Source of the DNA: Prorocentrum cordatum
Lineage: Eukaryota > Sar > Dinophyceae > Prorocentrales > Prorocentraceae
Assembly (NCBI GenBank): GCA_963575745.1
Contig: CAUYUJ010021138.1
Span: forward strand, 27,687 to 91,686
DNA length: 64,000 nucleotides
Reading direction: 5' to 3'
The position numbers and the translations under genes are program-made. The notes below the pieces were generated by a model that was given only the letters and a program-made list of their open reading frames with translations, made no database searches and had not been told where the DNA came from. This document shows, piece by piece, positions 22,955-34,355 of this stretch (its first letter is position 1; each line of letters opens with the position of its first letter).

Positions 22955-24975
22955 CACACCGTGGCATCTGTAGAGATGTCACTCTGTGAAAGTTCTCGCC
23001 GCGTGGCATCCGTAGAGATGCCACGTTGCACAGATACCACGCTGTGGGCAGATGCCATGTTGCGACGCCTGCAGAGATATCACGCTGTGGTAAGATGCGA
23101 CGCTTGACCAGGTATAGATGCCGCGTTGTGAGCGTGTGAGAGATGCTACACTGCGCCACCTGCTGCGATGCCACGCTGTGACACCACAATGTGGAATCTA
23201 AAGGGATACCACGCTTTGATACCACAGCGAAGTAAATGCAGATATGCGACACTGTCACACCACAGCATAGTATCGGTTAACCATGCCTCGCTGCGAGCCC
23301 AACATCTAGAGATGTCTGTGGAAATGCCACGCGGTGAGATGTCACGCTATGAGATCACATCGTGGCTTCTGTTGGATGTGCCACGCTGAACCGCCACTGC
23401 CACGCTGAATCACCAAAGGGGTTCCTCGGCAACTACAGCCAAGAAATGCCGCGGACTCCACACCGTGACGCTGTGAGACCACGCCCGCCGTGGCAATTGA
23501 CGATAATCCACGCTGCCACACCACAGCGTGGCATCTGTAAAGATGCCACGCTGCTAGACCACAGCGTGGCAGATGCAGAGATGCCATGCTGAATAGCCAC
23601 TGCCACCCTGAACGACCACAGCGTTGCCTCGGCATCAACATGCACATGCCATGGAGATGCCATGCACGCACACGCACAGTTGTCACGCTGTGAGATCACC
23701 GCGTGGCATATGCATAGATGCCACACTGTCACACCACAAAACGGCATCTGTAGAGATGCCACGCTGTCAGACCGCAGCGTGGTGTCCGAAGAGACCCCAC
23801 GCTGCGAAATCACATAGTCGAATATGTAGAGGTGCCGCGCTGCGAGAGTCCGCGTTTTGAGGCCACAGCGCGGCATCTATACAGATGCCTTGCTGGGTGA
23901 GGGTGTTTGGGTCCACAGCGTGGCATATCAATGCGTGGCGCCTGCTCAGCTTATACATTGTGGTCGGCCGGCGTGGCAGGCCTAAAGCTGCCACGCTGTG
24001 GTACGACAGCGTGTCGTCTCACGGTATGGCATGTCTGCAGATGCCGACTCCGGACTGTCATTCGTCGTGGCAGCGGACACTCGGCGTGGCACGCCTGACC
24101 GGTGCCACGCCTCGCGGTTCCACGGCTTGGCGTATCTGCAGAATGCCCTGCTGCGGCTCCATGGCGCGGCATGCTGCGATCTCGGCCGTGCACGGCGCCA
24201 CGCCGTGGCCTCCACAGGCGCCGCGCCGTGCTCCTGACAGCGTGGCGCCTCGCAGCGTGGCTGCCCAGCTGCTCTCACAGCGCGGCGTCCTCCGCAGATC
24301 GCAGCGCGGCGTCCCTCGGCGGCCCGGCGCTTCCACTGCGCGGCAGCGTGGCCGCGGCGTGGCGCGGCGGCCTCCTGGCTCCTGGCTCCTGCTCCTGCTC
24401 CTGCCTGCTCCTCCACGCGGTGCGGGTGCCACGCTGTGATGAGTGGCCGGGGCGTGGCGCCTCCTGCTGGGCTTGCGATTCCGCCTGCTGCTCCTCCCTG
24501 CTCTGCCTGCTCCCTCTGCTACGTTTCCTGCTCCTCCTCCTGCTGCTCCTCCTGCTCCTCCCGATCCCCCACACTGTACGGAACGCCACGAGGCAAGACT
24601 GGCCACAGCGTGGCATTTCCTGTTGCTCCTGCTCATCATCCTCTTGCTGCTCTTCCACACAGTACAGATGCCATACTGTGCCACGCTGTACAGATGCCAC
24701 GCTGCAGAGAAACACCACGTTGTGCCACGCTGTAGAGATGCTGTGGAGAGACACCGCGCTTTACCACCTGTAGAGATGCCACGCTGCAGCCTCCAAGCAG
24801 GAGGAGGAGAGTCCACGCCGTGAGATCCCAGCACCTGTCACACCGTGGCATCGCAGCAGGTGGCACAGCGAAGCATCTATCACAGCGTGGCGTTTAGACA
24901 GGTGGCACAGCATGGCGTCTGTCCATAGCGTGGCATCTTTATAGGTGGTATGGCATCTCTTCGCAGCGTGGTTCT
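22955..24975. repeat. Palindromic satellite of CCACGCTGTG / CACAGCGTGG
   Basis: About 2 kb is built from GATGCCACGCTGTG and its reverse complement CACAGCGTGGCATC, alternating around short spacers such as ACACCA or TGTAGAGA. Each pair can form a hairpin. Dozens of motif copies occur, most regular at 23500-23800. A GC-rich, Leu/Arg-codon-like stretch (24100-24600) still carries scattered motifs. Confidence 0.85.
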
Positions 24976-25199
24976 GTAGAAGTGTCATCAATTTTCGCGC
25001 ACATGCGAGCCAAACAACATCGAATTGTTAAGCCATTCCCAACACACAATTTTAAGATACGCTCGCCTCTGGGAGATGGAGGATGATCGCCTTTCGCGGG
25101 CGACTGCGGAGGAGGAAATTATGATAACCATGAACGTGTTCTGAGCGATGCACCTACCGAGGAAATCGAGAACTAAACTACTCTTCAGCTGTTCTTCCC

Positions 25200-26228
25200 T
25201 CAAGCGGTAAACAAGGAACTCGGGCTGAGCGTGGAGGAGGCCCAACGGTAGTCTGAAGCGTAAGCTTTTACGACTCTGTTGTAGATTGTGCGATTCCGAT
25301 AAAACTGCTTCATCAAGCTTGCGGAGCCGGTGCCATGACCTGCTGCGCTTTCTGATGGGAATAACTTGCGAATAAGATCCATGAGCGGGTCCGAATCTTC
25401 CGTGCCCGCTTCGCGCTTCAGCATGTCTACCACCTGCTCTTGGATGTGCGCGGGGGGGCCCGACAATTTCCCCACGAAGTCGTACTCTTCTAGACGTCGG
25501 CCATCGCAAAATACGTGCTGTGGATCGTAATGGGCGTTGTAAAATCCGACTGCGTCCACAAATCCGATGTACTTCGGGAGCAGCTCTACCACAGTCTTCT
25601 CAAACAATTCCACCTTCTTGCTTTCCGACATGTTGGTAATCTGGGGACCCAAGCAATCGATCCCCCCGTGCTCCCAAGCGTCGCACTTTGACAACCAAGC
25701 GGACAGAAATCGTTCTGCAGGGTCGCGCAGGAATATTGCCATCTTCCAGCCGTTTGCTTTAGAGATGTTCTTCCTGAAATGACTTCTAATACGCTCATCT
25801 TTGGAATCAGAATTTGATTTCCAAAAGGGGTTGTCGTCATGTGGGTCGAATTCGTATCCGTTTAGGGCGTTATAGAGTTTGTTGAACTGCGTGCACGCGT
25901 TCTTCTCAATGTAGCAGAAGGCCATCTTCTTGCTGGGCACGATCAGCATTCGGTTGTCCCAGTGCGTCTTTCGGTTTGGGCCTTGAGGGCCTCTGAAGGG
26001 GAAGTCGTCGTTGCGAGTGGCAGGTGCCCATCTTCTCGGCTGGCTCTGATCCATAGCTAGAGACGTTGGTGACGGGTCGGAGATGGAAAAGTCGTACGGC
26101 TCGGGAACGTAGAAATCGTCGAAAACCTCATCGAACTGACCGATCGAAGAGACCCTCAGGGATGTCGCCGCAACCGCGTGCGCGTGCAGCGCTGCAGTGG
26201 CCAGCACCACGGCTCCCCGCAGTAGCAT
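25200..26228 (-). CDS. Carbohydrate-sulfotransferase-like protein, secretory
   Basis: An intact 342-codon gene whose product probably transfers sulfate from PAPS to a glycan in the Golgi lumen. The start is the ATG at 26228; the frame runs upstream only through non-ATG codons. The first 23 residues (MLLRGAVVLATAALHAHAVA...) look like a signal peptide or signal anchor. Residues 100-116 (KKMAFCYIEKNACTQF) match the 5'-phosphosulfate-binding region of the Sulfotransfer_2 type, whose typical core is K-x-ACT. Residues 167-179 (FLRDPAERFLSAW) match the 3'-phosphate-binding R-x-P-x-x-R-x-x-S/A motif. PQHVFCDGRRLEEYDFVGKL at 236-255 is also typical. No intron or frameshift is needed. The gene stands alone, between a satellite and a minisatellite. 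Acceptor glycan unknown. Confidence 0.88.
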   Translation of the reverse strand: MLLRGAVVLATAALHAHAVAATSLRVSSIGQFDEVFDDFYVPEPYDFSISDPSPTSLAMDQSQPRRWAPATRNDDFPFRGPQGPNRKTHWDNRMLIVPSKKMAFCYIEKNACTQFNKLYNALNGYEFDPHDDNPFWKSNSDSKDERIRSHFRKNISKANGWKMAIFLRDPAERFLSAWLSKCDAWEHGGIDCLGPQITNMSESKKVELFEKTVVELLPKYIGFVDAVGFYNAHYDPQHVFCDGRRLEEYDFVGKLSGPPAHIQEQVVDMLKREAGTEDSDPLMDLIRKLFPSESAAGHGTGSASLMKQFYRNRTIYNRVVKAYASDYRWASSTLSPSSLFTA

Positions 26229-26429
26229 GGCCGGCGGTGCAAGTGAAGGAGTGTAGACTACGTGTAAGACGGGCTGGGGGGGGGGGCAAGGGCCGGGCCA
26301 TGCCGGCGCCTGAGCACAGATGCCCACGGCCAGAGACGGTGAGGAGGGGGAGGAGACAAGGAGGGGGGCACCGCCGGCCGAGCTCGGGGTCGCCCTGGGG
26401 CGCGCAGAGGGGGAGCCGCTAAGGGTTTA

Positions 26430-27310
26430 TCACGGGCCCGTTCGTGCCCAGATATCTACTCGCTTTCAGGTTCAACCCCGATGTTGGAATCCCAACACGC
26501 TCTCCTCTCATTGCCCCATGACCAAATCAATATAGAAGGCGTGGCTGCTGCTCTGTCAAACTGGGGCTGTTACGAGCTGCACCACGGGCCCTCTCGCATC
26601 CTGATCCGTACTCCCTATCTCCCTCTCTGAAGTAGAACGCCCTGTTTGGACACTCGCGACGTTAACTATCGTGCTAACTTTCGTGCCCTCTTGCGTCCGA
26701 CGTGGTGCTGCCTCTAATGCCTGTTCTGTCATCACAACATCCTCCCCTTCAGAGCTACATGACCATAGTGATGCTGCAGGCGTGACTCTCGGGCACCCCA
26801 AAATGGGAACAGCCAGGGATAGTATCACGGGCCCGTTCGACTCCATATTCGGACCGCGCCCATGCGAATCGCATGAGCTGGAATACCAACATCCTCGCCA
26901 TGACCCTCGCGAAGTAGCAGGCATGTCGCTCGGACATCCCAGGGCAAAGGGGTCGCAAACCTGGCAATTGCGCGGCAAGATTTGTGTGTATCGTGACAAT
27001 TCGAGCGCATGCTTTGGCATCCCAAGCTCCATCCCGTTCGAGCCCAAAAGATCGGCCAATCGCCGGGAAGTATGTCACAGGCCCGTTTGCGTCCAGACGC
27101 GTGCTCGATCTCAAACGACACGTCCGCTTTGGCAGCCAGGTACCTTATCTGGTTAGTGCCACATGCTCATTGCGATGTAGCAAGCATGATACTTGGGCAC
27201 CCTGGGGATTGTACACCACGGGCCCGTTCGCGTCCAAACTTGCGTTTGCTTTCTGCTGGGGCGACTGCTCTTGAATCCCAACACCTCTCTGCGGAGCCCC
27301 ATGGTCAGAG
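26430..27310 (+). repeat. Irregular tandem repeat around CACGGGCCCGTTCG
   Basis: The anchor occurs at 26431, 26583, 26826, 27075 and 27215, spaced about 140-250 bp. Units also share GGAATCCCAACA and CCATGACC blocks. Open frames on both strands come from the repeat. Confidence 0.7.
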
Positions 27311-27388
27311 TCCGTAAGTCATGTGAGGGGTGAGTGAAAATCTTCCCTCTGTCGGGGCTCGATTTGCCTGAGCTCCAACGCCGACTAG

Positions 27389-27482
27389 GAGGAGGAGGAG
27401 GAGGAGGAGGAGGAGGAGGATGAGGAGGATGAGGAGGAGGAGGAGGAGGAGGAGGAGCTGGAGGAGGAGCTGGAGGAGGAGG
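27389..27482 (+). repeat. (AGG)n microsatellite
   Basis: Nearly uninterrupted AGG triplets with a few GAT and GCT interruptions. Confidence 0.9.
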
Positions 27483-27627
27483 AGGCCCTGGAACTTGGCG
27501 CTGCGCGCTGCGCGGCCATCTCCGCGCCCTCCCGCCGCCTCCTCGGAGAGAAGGGCAGCTCACTGGCCCAGGCCGCGGTGTGCGGAGAGCCCCTGCGCTC
27601 TACCTCGTGCGCTGCACTCTTCTCGTG

Positions 27628-27787
27628 TTAGGTCGGGCGCGTCCTCCCAAAGGCGGGCTTTGGACGAAACGTAAAAACTAGCCAAACACTGCTCAAACAG
27701 TGTCAAAAATAGTCAGGAAATTGTCCCCGTACGATTTTTTTGGCTATGTTTGAACATTCCTCCCGTGGAGGGGCATGCCCGACTCAA
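27628..27787. mobile_element. MITE family M1, copy 2, with perfect 8-bp TSD
   Basis: 160 bp, starting TTAGGTCGGGC and ending GCCCGACTCAA, with a non-coding AT-rich core carrying TTTGGACGAAACG. It is flanked on both sides by TTCTCGTG (27620-27627 and 27788-27795), a perfect 8-bp target-site duplication. Eight-bp duplications are typical of hAT-type elements, so a hAT-like transposase in trans is a reasonable guess. Confidence 0.88.
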
Positions 27788-27795
27788 TTCTCGTG

Positions 27796-28980
27796 CCGTG
27801 CCCTTCTGGGGCGTCGACCCCTTCCCCCGGCCGAGAACGACAATTTCTCAGGTCTTGGCAAGAACTTTCCGACTCCGCAGTCGGCCAGTCAGCCAAGGAC
27901 AGGGGGGGGGTCGGATAGTCAATCCCGGTGCCCCGAAAATTGTCCAAATGCCCAGGGCCAGTTTTCCATGCCGGATCGTTTTTGGAGCCCTGCATCGGCC
28001 CCTGGAGGCTGAACAGATCAGCAGAAGCCGCTCGTCACTGACGCCAGGGGGGTCCGGCCCCCGGGCGTTTTTTGTTATACAGCATTTGTTTGCTCTTGTT
28101 CTGTGCAACTGCTCGCTGGGCACAAACAGGTCGTCGATCTACAGCCGAACATCTGATAGAGAAGCTTACTCCGAGTTTCTTGATAAGCGACGGGGGGGCG
28201 TCACCCCCGCCGACAGCCCCATATCGACCCCTGTCGTGGGCAGCCACCGCGCGCCGAAGGCGCTCCGACCCCCGTCGCGGCGCGACGACGAGGCGAGGTT
28301 GACCCCCGTCGGGGGTACCCCCCACGCATATCAAGAGACCCAGCGTACCGTTTAAGAGATGGGGGCCAGCTTCGGAGAACACCTGGGCCAACTTCTGCCT
28401 TTCATGCTGGAGGGGCGAACGTGCTCAAGAAACTGGGCCAGCTTTCTGGCAAGCTGCCCAAGAAACGCTGGCCCAGCTTACATCCTAGGCGATGCTTAAG
28501 AAAACCCAAATTTTCGGCCAGAGTCTCGATTATTCTTAATGTTTCAATGTGAATCCCAAGATTTGAATAGACATTCTGGGTTTTCGTTCAGATTCTGAGA
28601 CTCTTAACCCATGATTTCTAAAGCATTTCGCAGGGTGTATGGTCGGCGGCGCCTAAACTATATGCTCGACTGCATCTGAACCTCCGAGGAGTGCCCCAGG
28701 GCTCCCGTTGGCCTCCAGGGCCCTCGGGGGACAAAACATCTCAGGCGGGGCACCTTGCGGCAGGCCGTTGCCTTCACTGGAGGCCTCCCATTCGGGGTCT
28801 GACTACTCCAAATCTCATAATAGTGGGGGGGGGGGTCAAACAAGTGTTTGACGGCCGGTCTGGCCCCCCCCCCCAGACAGGCAACAAAGGGTCCAAAATC
28901 GAGACCCCCCCACAATTGTGTTTGACGAAGCCCGTTAGACCCCCCCCAAAAGCAGACCCCCCCCCACTGTTATGAGATCT
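27796..28980. other. Non-genic region
   Basis: Mixed sequence with C- or G-homopolymers (28190, 28830, 28866 and 28962) and a 10-bp inverted pair CTGGGCCAGC / GCTGGCCCAG at about 28431-28477. No supported gene. Confidence 0.5.
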
Positions 28981-29142
28981 GGAGTAGATGGGGTCCGAGG
29001 ATCGTGCCGCATCGCCGATGCATCGGCGACGTCGGCGATGCATCGGCGATGCCGACGTGGAGTAAACCTGGCTCCACGTCGAGCCGCATCGCCGACGCAT
29101 CGGCGATGCGGCACGAGCCGACTCCATCAGCTCGGACCCCAC
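28981..29142. repeat. Foldback repeat FB1, copy 1
   Basis: Inverted arms of the form GGAGTAGATGGGGTCCGAGG...GCCGCATCGCC and their complement surround a short centre with GACGTGGAGTAAACC-GGCTCCACGTC. Repeated CATCGGCGATG palindromes fill the arms. Confidence 0.85.
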
Positions 29143-29423
29143 GTGGGAGCAGGGCGAGTGGAGATAACGGCGGCTCAAAATCGGCCCCCGGACCCGCCTC
29201 CCAGGGTCCAAGTGCACAACTTTTCGGAGCTGCGTCCAGCCGTGGCGACGAGGGCCCCGCCAAAAGGCCCACTGCCGTTGTCTCCACTCGTCCTCGTCCG
29301 GCATTGCTGTCGAGGAGCGCCGCCCCTGGCGCGCTCCGCGCGCCGGTGGGGGGGAGCCCAGCGCCGATCCAGGGATCCGGTGTGGCTCTCCGGAAGTTTG
29401 TGTTCATGAGAGCCCTCCTAGAA

Positions 29424-29605
29424 GGGGTCGGAGTAGATGGGGTCGGAGGGTCCCACCGCATCGCCGGTACATCGGCGATGTATCGGGCGATGCACTGGCG
29501 ACGCCAGCGTGGAGAACATCGGGCTCCACATCGAGCCGCATTGCCGATGCATCGACGATACGGCGCGATACTCCGACCCCATCTACTCCGACCCCGTCTA
29601 GGAGA
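29424..29605. repeat. Foldback repeat FB1, copy 2
   Basis: The outer arms CTCCTAGA-GGGGTCGGAG and the complement ending GTCTAGGAG pair almost perfectly. The inner arms carry GCATCGCCG and GATGCATCGG. The centre has GTGGAGAACATCGGGCTCCAC, itself a hairpin. Confidence 0.9.
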
Positions 29606-29829
29606 CCCAGATTCATGCCGTTCTTGATTCTTCGAATTCCAGACGCTTCGCGTAAGCCAACCAGCCAATCCAGATACGACGCCTAGGCGAGTTGCGTTGA
29701 TCAGGGATGTGGAGAAACATGCAGTGCCGATGTCCGAACGAGTTGCCATGATCAAGGAAGTCGGGGAACATACAGAGGAACACAGGGATGGAGAAACCGT
29801 CGTACCCCGAGAGAGGGAAGAAGGATGAG

Positions 29830-30275
29830 GAATCAGAGAAGGAGGAAGAGGAGGAGGAGGGCGAGGAGGAGGAGGAGAAGGAGGACGGCGAGGAGGAGGG
29901 CGAGAAGGAGGACGGGGGAGGAGAACGTGGAAATAAGGATGATGCTGATGATGCTGCTGATGCTGCTGATGCTGATGATGACGATGATGAGGTGAGGACG
30001 ACAACGGTGGTGATGACGATGATGCTGATACTGATGGCGATGGTGATGATGATGCTAATGATGGTGATGATGATGAGGAAGAGGTGGAGGACGAGGATGA
30101 GGAGGAGGCAGGATGCAGGAGGGAGGAGGAGGATGAGGAGGAGGAGCAGGAGGATGAGGAGGAGGAAGGGGAGGAGGAGGAGAAGGAGGAGGAGGAGGAG
30201 GAGGAGGAGGAGGAGGAGGAGGAAGGGGAGGAGGTGGAGGAGGAGGAGGAGGAGGAGAAGGAGGAGGAAAAGGGC
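29830..30275 (+). repeat. GGA / GAT microsatellite tract
   Basis: GGA-rich at 29840-29925, GATGATGCT-rich at 29938-30080 and GGA-rich again to 30275. The long frames here encode only Glu/Asp or Ser/Leu runs. Confidence 0.9.
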
Positions 30276-30304
30276 GAACAGAGGAGCCAGAAACCTTTTG
30301 AATG

Positions 30305-30665
30305 CCTCCCTGAATCTCCTCGGATGTCGCCCGGAAGCTTTTTGGAGGCCTCTTGGAGCGCCTGGGAGGGCATTTTGGCGGGCCCAGGGCCGTCTTTTAG
30401 CCTTTGCGCCTCTTGGGTGCCTTGGGGATTCCCTTGAAGCCTCTCGGCGGTCACTTGAGAGCCTCTTGGAGGCCATTTGGGCGCCACTTGGAGCCGTCTG
30501 GGCGCCTCTTGGGGCGCTCTTGGGAGCTTTAGGGGCGCTCTTGGAGCCATCTGTGAAGACATCGGTACAAAAAGATGGGGGCATCAATTAGCCTTGCCCT
30601 TTTATGGTGCCAGCAATCGCCTCTTGGGGCGTTCTTGGGGCGCCCTTGGAGCCATCAGAAGGCGT
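30305..30665 (-). repeat. CTCTTGGGGCGC-type minisatellite
   Basis: Irregular 11-33-bp units around CCTCTTGGGGCGCTCTTGG. The same family recurs at 33520-33685 and, in the opposite orientation, at 52860-53110 and 63545-63665. Confidence 0.7.
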
Positions 30666-31079
30666 CGGATGGCCATCGGAAGCGAAACGGCGAGAAAGCC
30701 AACAACATGTATTATCCTCCGGTATTTGAAATACTGCGGCGATCCGAAAGTTTCCCCAATTTCGCCACCGTGCTCGCCGCGACCATTTGGGGCGGCACGC
30801 GCAGGATAAGACTCGCGGGGCCCGAAGGCGGATGGGGGCGATGTCGCGAAAGCAGAGTCGGCGCGCCAATGGGCAGCCCACCGCCCCGTTTGGCCAGATG
30901 GGCCCAGCACAATGCAAGGGCAGAGCCTAACCCCCGCCCGGGGTCGCGGGATCGGGCTCCCCTTCCCAATTCGAAATTTTACCTAACAGCGAAGCCTGAT
31001 AGGTTTCTAGTGGGGTCAAAAAGAGAGCATCATGACTCCCCAAGGGGGTCTGGGCAGATGCCGGACGGGTGCCGCGGGA
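30666..31079. other. Non-genic region
   Basis: No repeat or coding signal that I can support. Confidence 0.5.
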
Positions 31080-31465
31080 ATCCGGGGACTCCCCATTCTG
31101 ATTGCCAGGAGCCGCATTTTGACTGCCTGGAGCTAACAGAACACCATTCCCAGGCCACATTTTGAATGCCCAGAGCCAACTGTAGGCCACTTTGTGTTCT
31201 TCGTCATTCCAAAACACAATTCCCAGGCCACATTTTGATTGCCTGGAGCCAACTGTAGGCCACTTCGTGTTCTCCGCGTTCCCAAAACACTACGCTCAGG
31301 CCGCATTTTGAATGCCCGGAGCCAACTGTAGGCCACTTCGTGTTCTTCGTGTTCCCAGAACACCACTCCTGTATAATATTTTGATTGCCCGGAACCAACT
31401 GTGGGCCACTTCGTGATCTTCGTGTTCCCAGAACACCAGTCCTGTGCCATATTTTGAATGCCCGA
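31080..31465 (+). repeat. Tandem array of about 73-bp units, 5 copies
   Basis: The anchor CC(A/G)(C/T)ATTTTGA(A/T)TGCC recurs at 31154, 31228, 31301, about 31376 and 31447. Each unit also has GGAGCCAACTGTAGGCCACTT and GTTCTTCGTGTTCCC. Confidence 0.85.
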
Positions 31466-32560
31466 GTTGAGGCAGGCTGAGGCCGAGGCAGGCTGAGGCT
31501 GAGGCTGAGGCAAACCGAGGCAGGCTGAAGCTGCGGCTGAGGCAGGCTGAGGCTGAGGCAGGCTGAGGCTGAGGCTGACGCAGGCTGAGGCCGAGGCAGG
31601 CTGAGGCTGAGGCTGAGGCTGAGGCTGAGGCAAGCTGAGGCTGAGGCAACCTGAGTGTGAGGCTGAGGCAGGCTGAGGCTGAGGCGGAGGCTGATGCAGG
31701 CTGAGGCTCAGAAGCTGACGCTGAAGCCGAGGCAGGCTGAGGCTGAGGCTGAGGCCGAGGCAGGCTGAGGCTGAGGCTGAGACAAGCCGATGCAAGCTGA
31801 GGCTGAGGCTGAAGCTGAGGCAGGCTGAGGATGAGGATGAGGCTGTGGCTGAGGCAAGCAGCGGCTGAGGCAGGCTGAGGCTGAGGCTGATGCAGGCTGA
31901 GGCTGAGGCAGGCTGAGGCTGAGGCTGAGGCTGAGGCCGGCTGAGGCTGAGGCTGAGGCAGGCTGAGGCCGAGGCCTAGGCAAGCCGAGGCAGGCTGAGG
32001 CTGAGGCTGAGGCTGATGCTGAGGCAGGCTGAGGCTGAGATCGGCTGAGGCTGAGGCAGGCTGAGGCTGAGGCAGGCTGAGGCTGAGGCCGAGGCAGGCT
32101 CAGGCCGAGACAGGCTGCGGCTGAGACTGAGGCTGAAGCTAAGGATGAGGCCAAGGCAGGCCGAAACTGAGACAAGGTGAGGCTGAATGGGGGGGGAAAA
32201 GGGGGGGAGGAGGGGAGGCTGAGGCAGGCTGAGGCCGAGGCAGGCTGAGGCCGAGGCAGGCTGAGGCTGAGGCTGAGGCAGGCCGAGGCAGGCTGAGGCT
32301 GAGGCTGAGGCAGGCTGAGGCAGGCTGACGCTGAGGCAGGCTGAGGTTGAGGCTGAGGCAAACCGAGGCAGGCTGAGGCTGCGGCTGAGGCAGGCTGAGG
32401 CTGAGGCGGGCTGAGGCTGAGGCTGACGCAGGCTGAGGCCGAGGCAGGCTGAGGCTGAGGCTGAGGCAGGCTGAGGCTGAGGCCGAGGCAGGCTGAGGCT
32501 GCGGCTGAGGCAAACCGAAGCAGGCTGAGGCTGAGGCTGAAACTGAGACAGGCTGAGGCA
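31466..32560 (+). repeat. 1.1-kb GAGGCT/GAGGCAGGCT hexamer-based array
   Basis: Hexamers GAGGCT and GAGGCA-GGCT repeat throughout, with CCGAGG variants and a G-run near 32190. All frames on both strands stay open because the unit is six bases, giving Ala-Ser-Leu-Pro-Gln-like repeats on the minus strand. No gene is inferred. Confidence 0.9.
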
Positions 32561-32825
32561 TCCGTAGGAATCCATAGGAATCCTTAGTAATCCCTAGGAA
32601 TCCTTAGGAATCCGCAGGCATCCTTCGGAATCCGCAGGCATAGTTAAGCACCCTCAGGAATCCTTAGGAATCCTTAGGATTCCTCCGGAATCCTTAGAAA
32701 CCCTAGGAATATGATTCCTAAGGTGTCCTAAGGTTTCCTAGGGATTCCGATGGACTCCTAAGGATGCCTAGGGACGCCTTAGGAATCGCCAGGAATCCGT
32801 AGGATTCCATTGGATCCTAAGGCCG
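32561..32825 (+). repeat. AGGAATCCTT decamer array
   Basis: Irregular TAGGAATCCTT units, partly palindromic, with inversions to AGGATTCC and CCTAAGG from about 32710. Confidence 0.8.
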
Positions 32826-33004
32826 TTGCCACTGCGACTGTCATTGCGAATGCGACTGCGAGAACAGCAGAACTGTACAACTGGATTCTCACCTGAATCT
32901 TAAGGGGAATGCTTCCAGATATGCTTATACACATCGCTGCTCGGTAGCTTTGCCAGGATAATCTAATCCCAAACGGTGTACTGACCCGGAAATAAACAAA
33001 CGGA

Positions 33005-33345
33005 ATTTGACATCCTCGAACAAAAACTTTCGGGTTCGGTCATACGACGACCCGGAAAGTGTACCGGCCGACCTGAAAGTGGGCCACATCCCATCGGACT
33101 TGTGCCCAAAACAATGTCGGGTCCGGTTCGAACGACCCGAAAATGTGCAAACCGCCTCGGGCTCCTTGCAAACACATCGTTCTCGAGGTCTTCGGGCCCA
33201 CTCCGAAGAAACCGAACATGGGCAAACCGCCTCGAACTTCCTATCAAAAACGGTTTCTCGGTGGTTCTGGGCCTCGTCCGAAGGAGCCGCCGATGGGCAG
33301 ACCGCTCAGGACTTCCTACACAAGAAACGGTTTCCCGGGTGAGCC
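33005..33345 (+). repeat. Tandem array of about 76-bp units, 4 copies
   Basis: Units carry AAACGGTTTCTCG, TCGGGCC-CGTCCGAA, GATGGGCA-ACCGC and TCGGACTTC variants. The last two units are the most alike. Confidence 0.75.
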
Positions 33346-33519
33346 ATTGTCAACGGGAACGCGCCCCGCGCGGAATCGGGGTTCGCACGGGGGCGCGGCT
33401 GCTCTCGGCTTTCCAGGGGGTATGCATTGCCGCGCCCTTCCAGCATAGCGTTTGCGCTGCATTCGCGTGGCGCGGCGCCGTGCCTCTCAAATCGGAATGA
33501 ACTTTCGGAGCGTCGATGT

Positions 33520-33685
33520 ATGTTGGTCTCTTAGGGGCCTCCTTGAACAACTCTTTGGGCACTTGGAGCCGTCTTGAGGCGGTCTTGGGGGGCGCCATCT
33601 TGAGCGATCTTGCGCTATCTGGAGCAAACTGGGAGGCCATCTTGCACTCTCTGAGGCCTTCTTGGAACCATCCATCCTGGACGCT
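33520..33685 (-). repeat. CTCTTGGGGC-family minisatellite, second block
   Basis: Units around CCTCCTTG, CACTTGGAGCC, GGTCTTGGGG and CATCTTG resemble the 30305-30665 block. Short frames here are repeat-derived. Confidence 0.55.
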
Positions 33686-33792
33686 CGAGCCGCCCGCGAC
33701 ATCCCTCATCCCCCAGTCCAAGTCCAGGGGAGGAGGTAAGGGGGATGGGATAATCCCCTCCCCGAAGAGGAAGAAAGGGGTTGAAGAGAAAG

Positions 33793-33981
33793 CTCCCAAG
33801 AACGCCGCCGTCATGACCTCTTTCAGAACGCCGACCCCCAGGGGTCTCGACCCATTCCCTGGGACCGGTTCTTCATCCCGCGCCGTTCCTTGACAGTCCT
33901 GAGGCCTGGCGAGGGCCCCCGAGGCCGTCACCAGCGAAAAACCTTCCGCCGTGATTTTTTCGCAGCGCGAGGGGGTCTGGG
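33793..33981 (+). mobile_element. Small dispersed element M2, copy 1
   Basis: 189 bp with CGCCGACCCCC, GGGTCTCGACCCATTCCC, GGGACCGGTTCTTC and GAGGCCTGGCGAGGGCCC, ending GGGGGTCTGGG. It matches 37784-37969 on the same strand, and 35908-36087 and 36232-36378 on the opposite strand. Confidence 0.75.
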
Positions 33982-34280
33982 CTCCTGGACCTCCTGCGAC
34001 CCGAGGGCTGGTGGGCTTTGGTCGCTGCGCCCCTCCGCGGGAGGCCCGGGCCCCCGCGGAAGGCCGCGGCGGGCGGGGCGGCCCCGTGGGGCCTCCGCCG
34101 AGAGGCGCTCCCGCTCGCGCTCGGCCTGGCGCAGCTGGCCGAGCAGGTCGTCCTGACGACGGCGACGACGACGGCGAGGAGGAAGCCGACGAGGCAGACG
34201 ACTGGCCCGATCCTCGAGCCTCGAAGCCTCGACCCTCGAGGGCCTCGAACCCTGGATCCCGATGCTCGAAGGGTAGACTC

Positions 34281-34295
34281 GACGACGACGACAAT

Positions 34296-34355
<60 letters not shown>

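Noticed and set aside
22955-24975. Palindromic CCACGCTGTG array as a CRISPR array
   Set aside because: The motif alternates strand, spacers are short and uneven, there are no cas genes, and the genome is eukaryotic.
26229-26327. N-terminal extension of the sulfotransferase frame
   Set aside because: It would need a GTG start; the ATG at 26228 is followed directly by a signal-peptide-like stretch.
31466-32560. Pro-Gln-Ala-Ser-Leu repeat 'proteins' on the minus strand
   Set aside because: The hexamer unit keeps every frame open; there is no start context, and no conserved domain.
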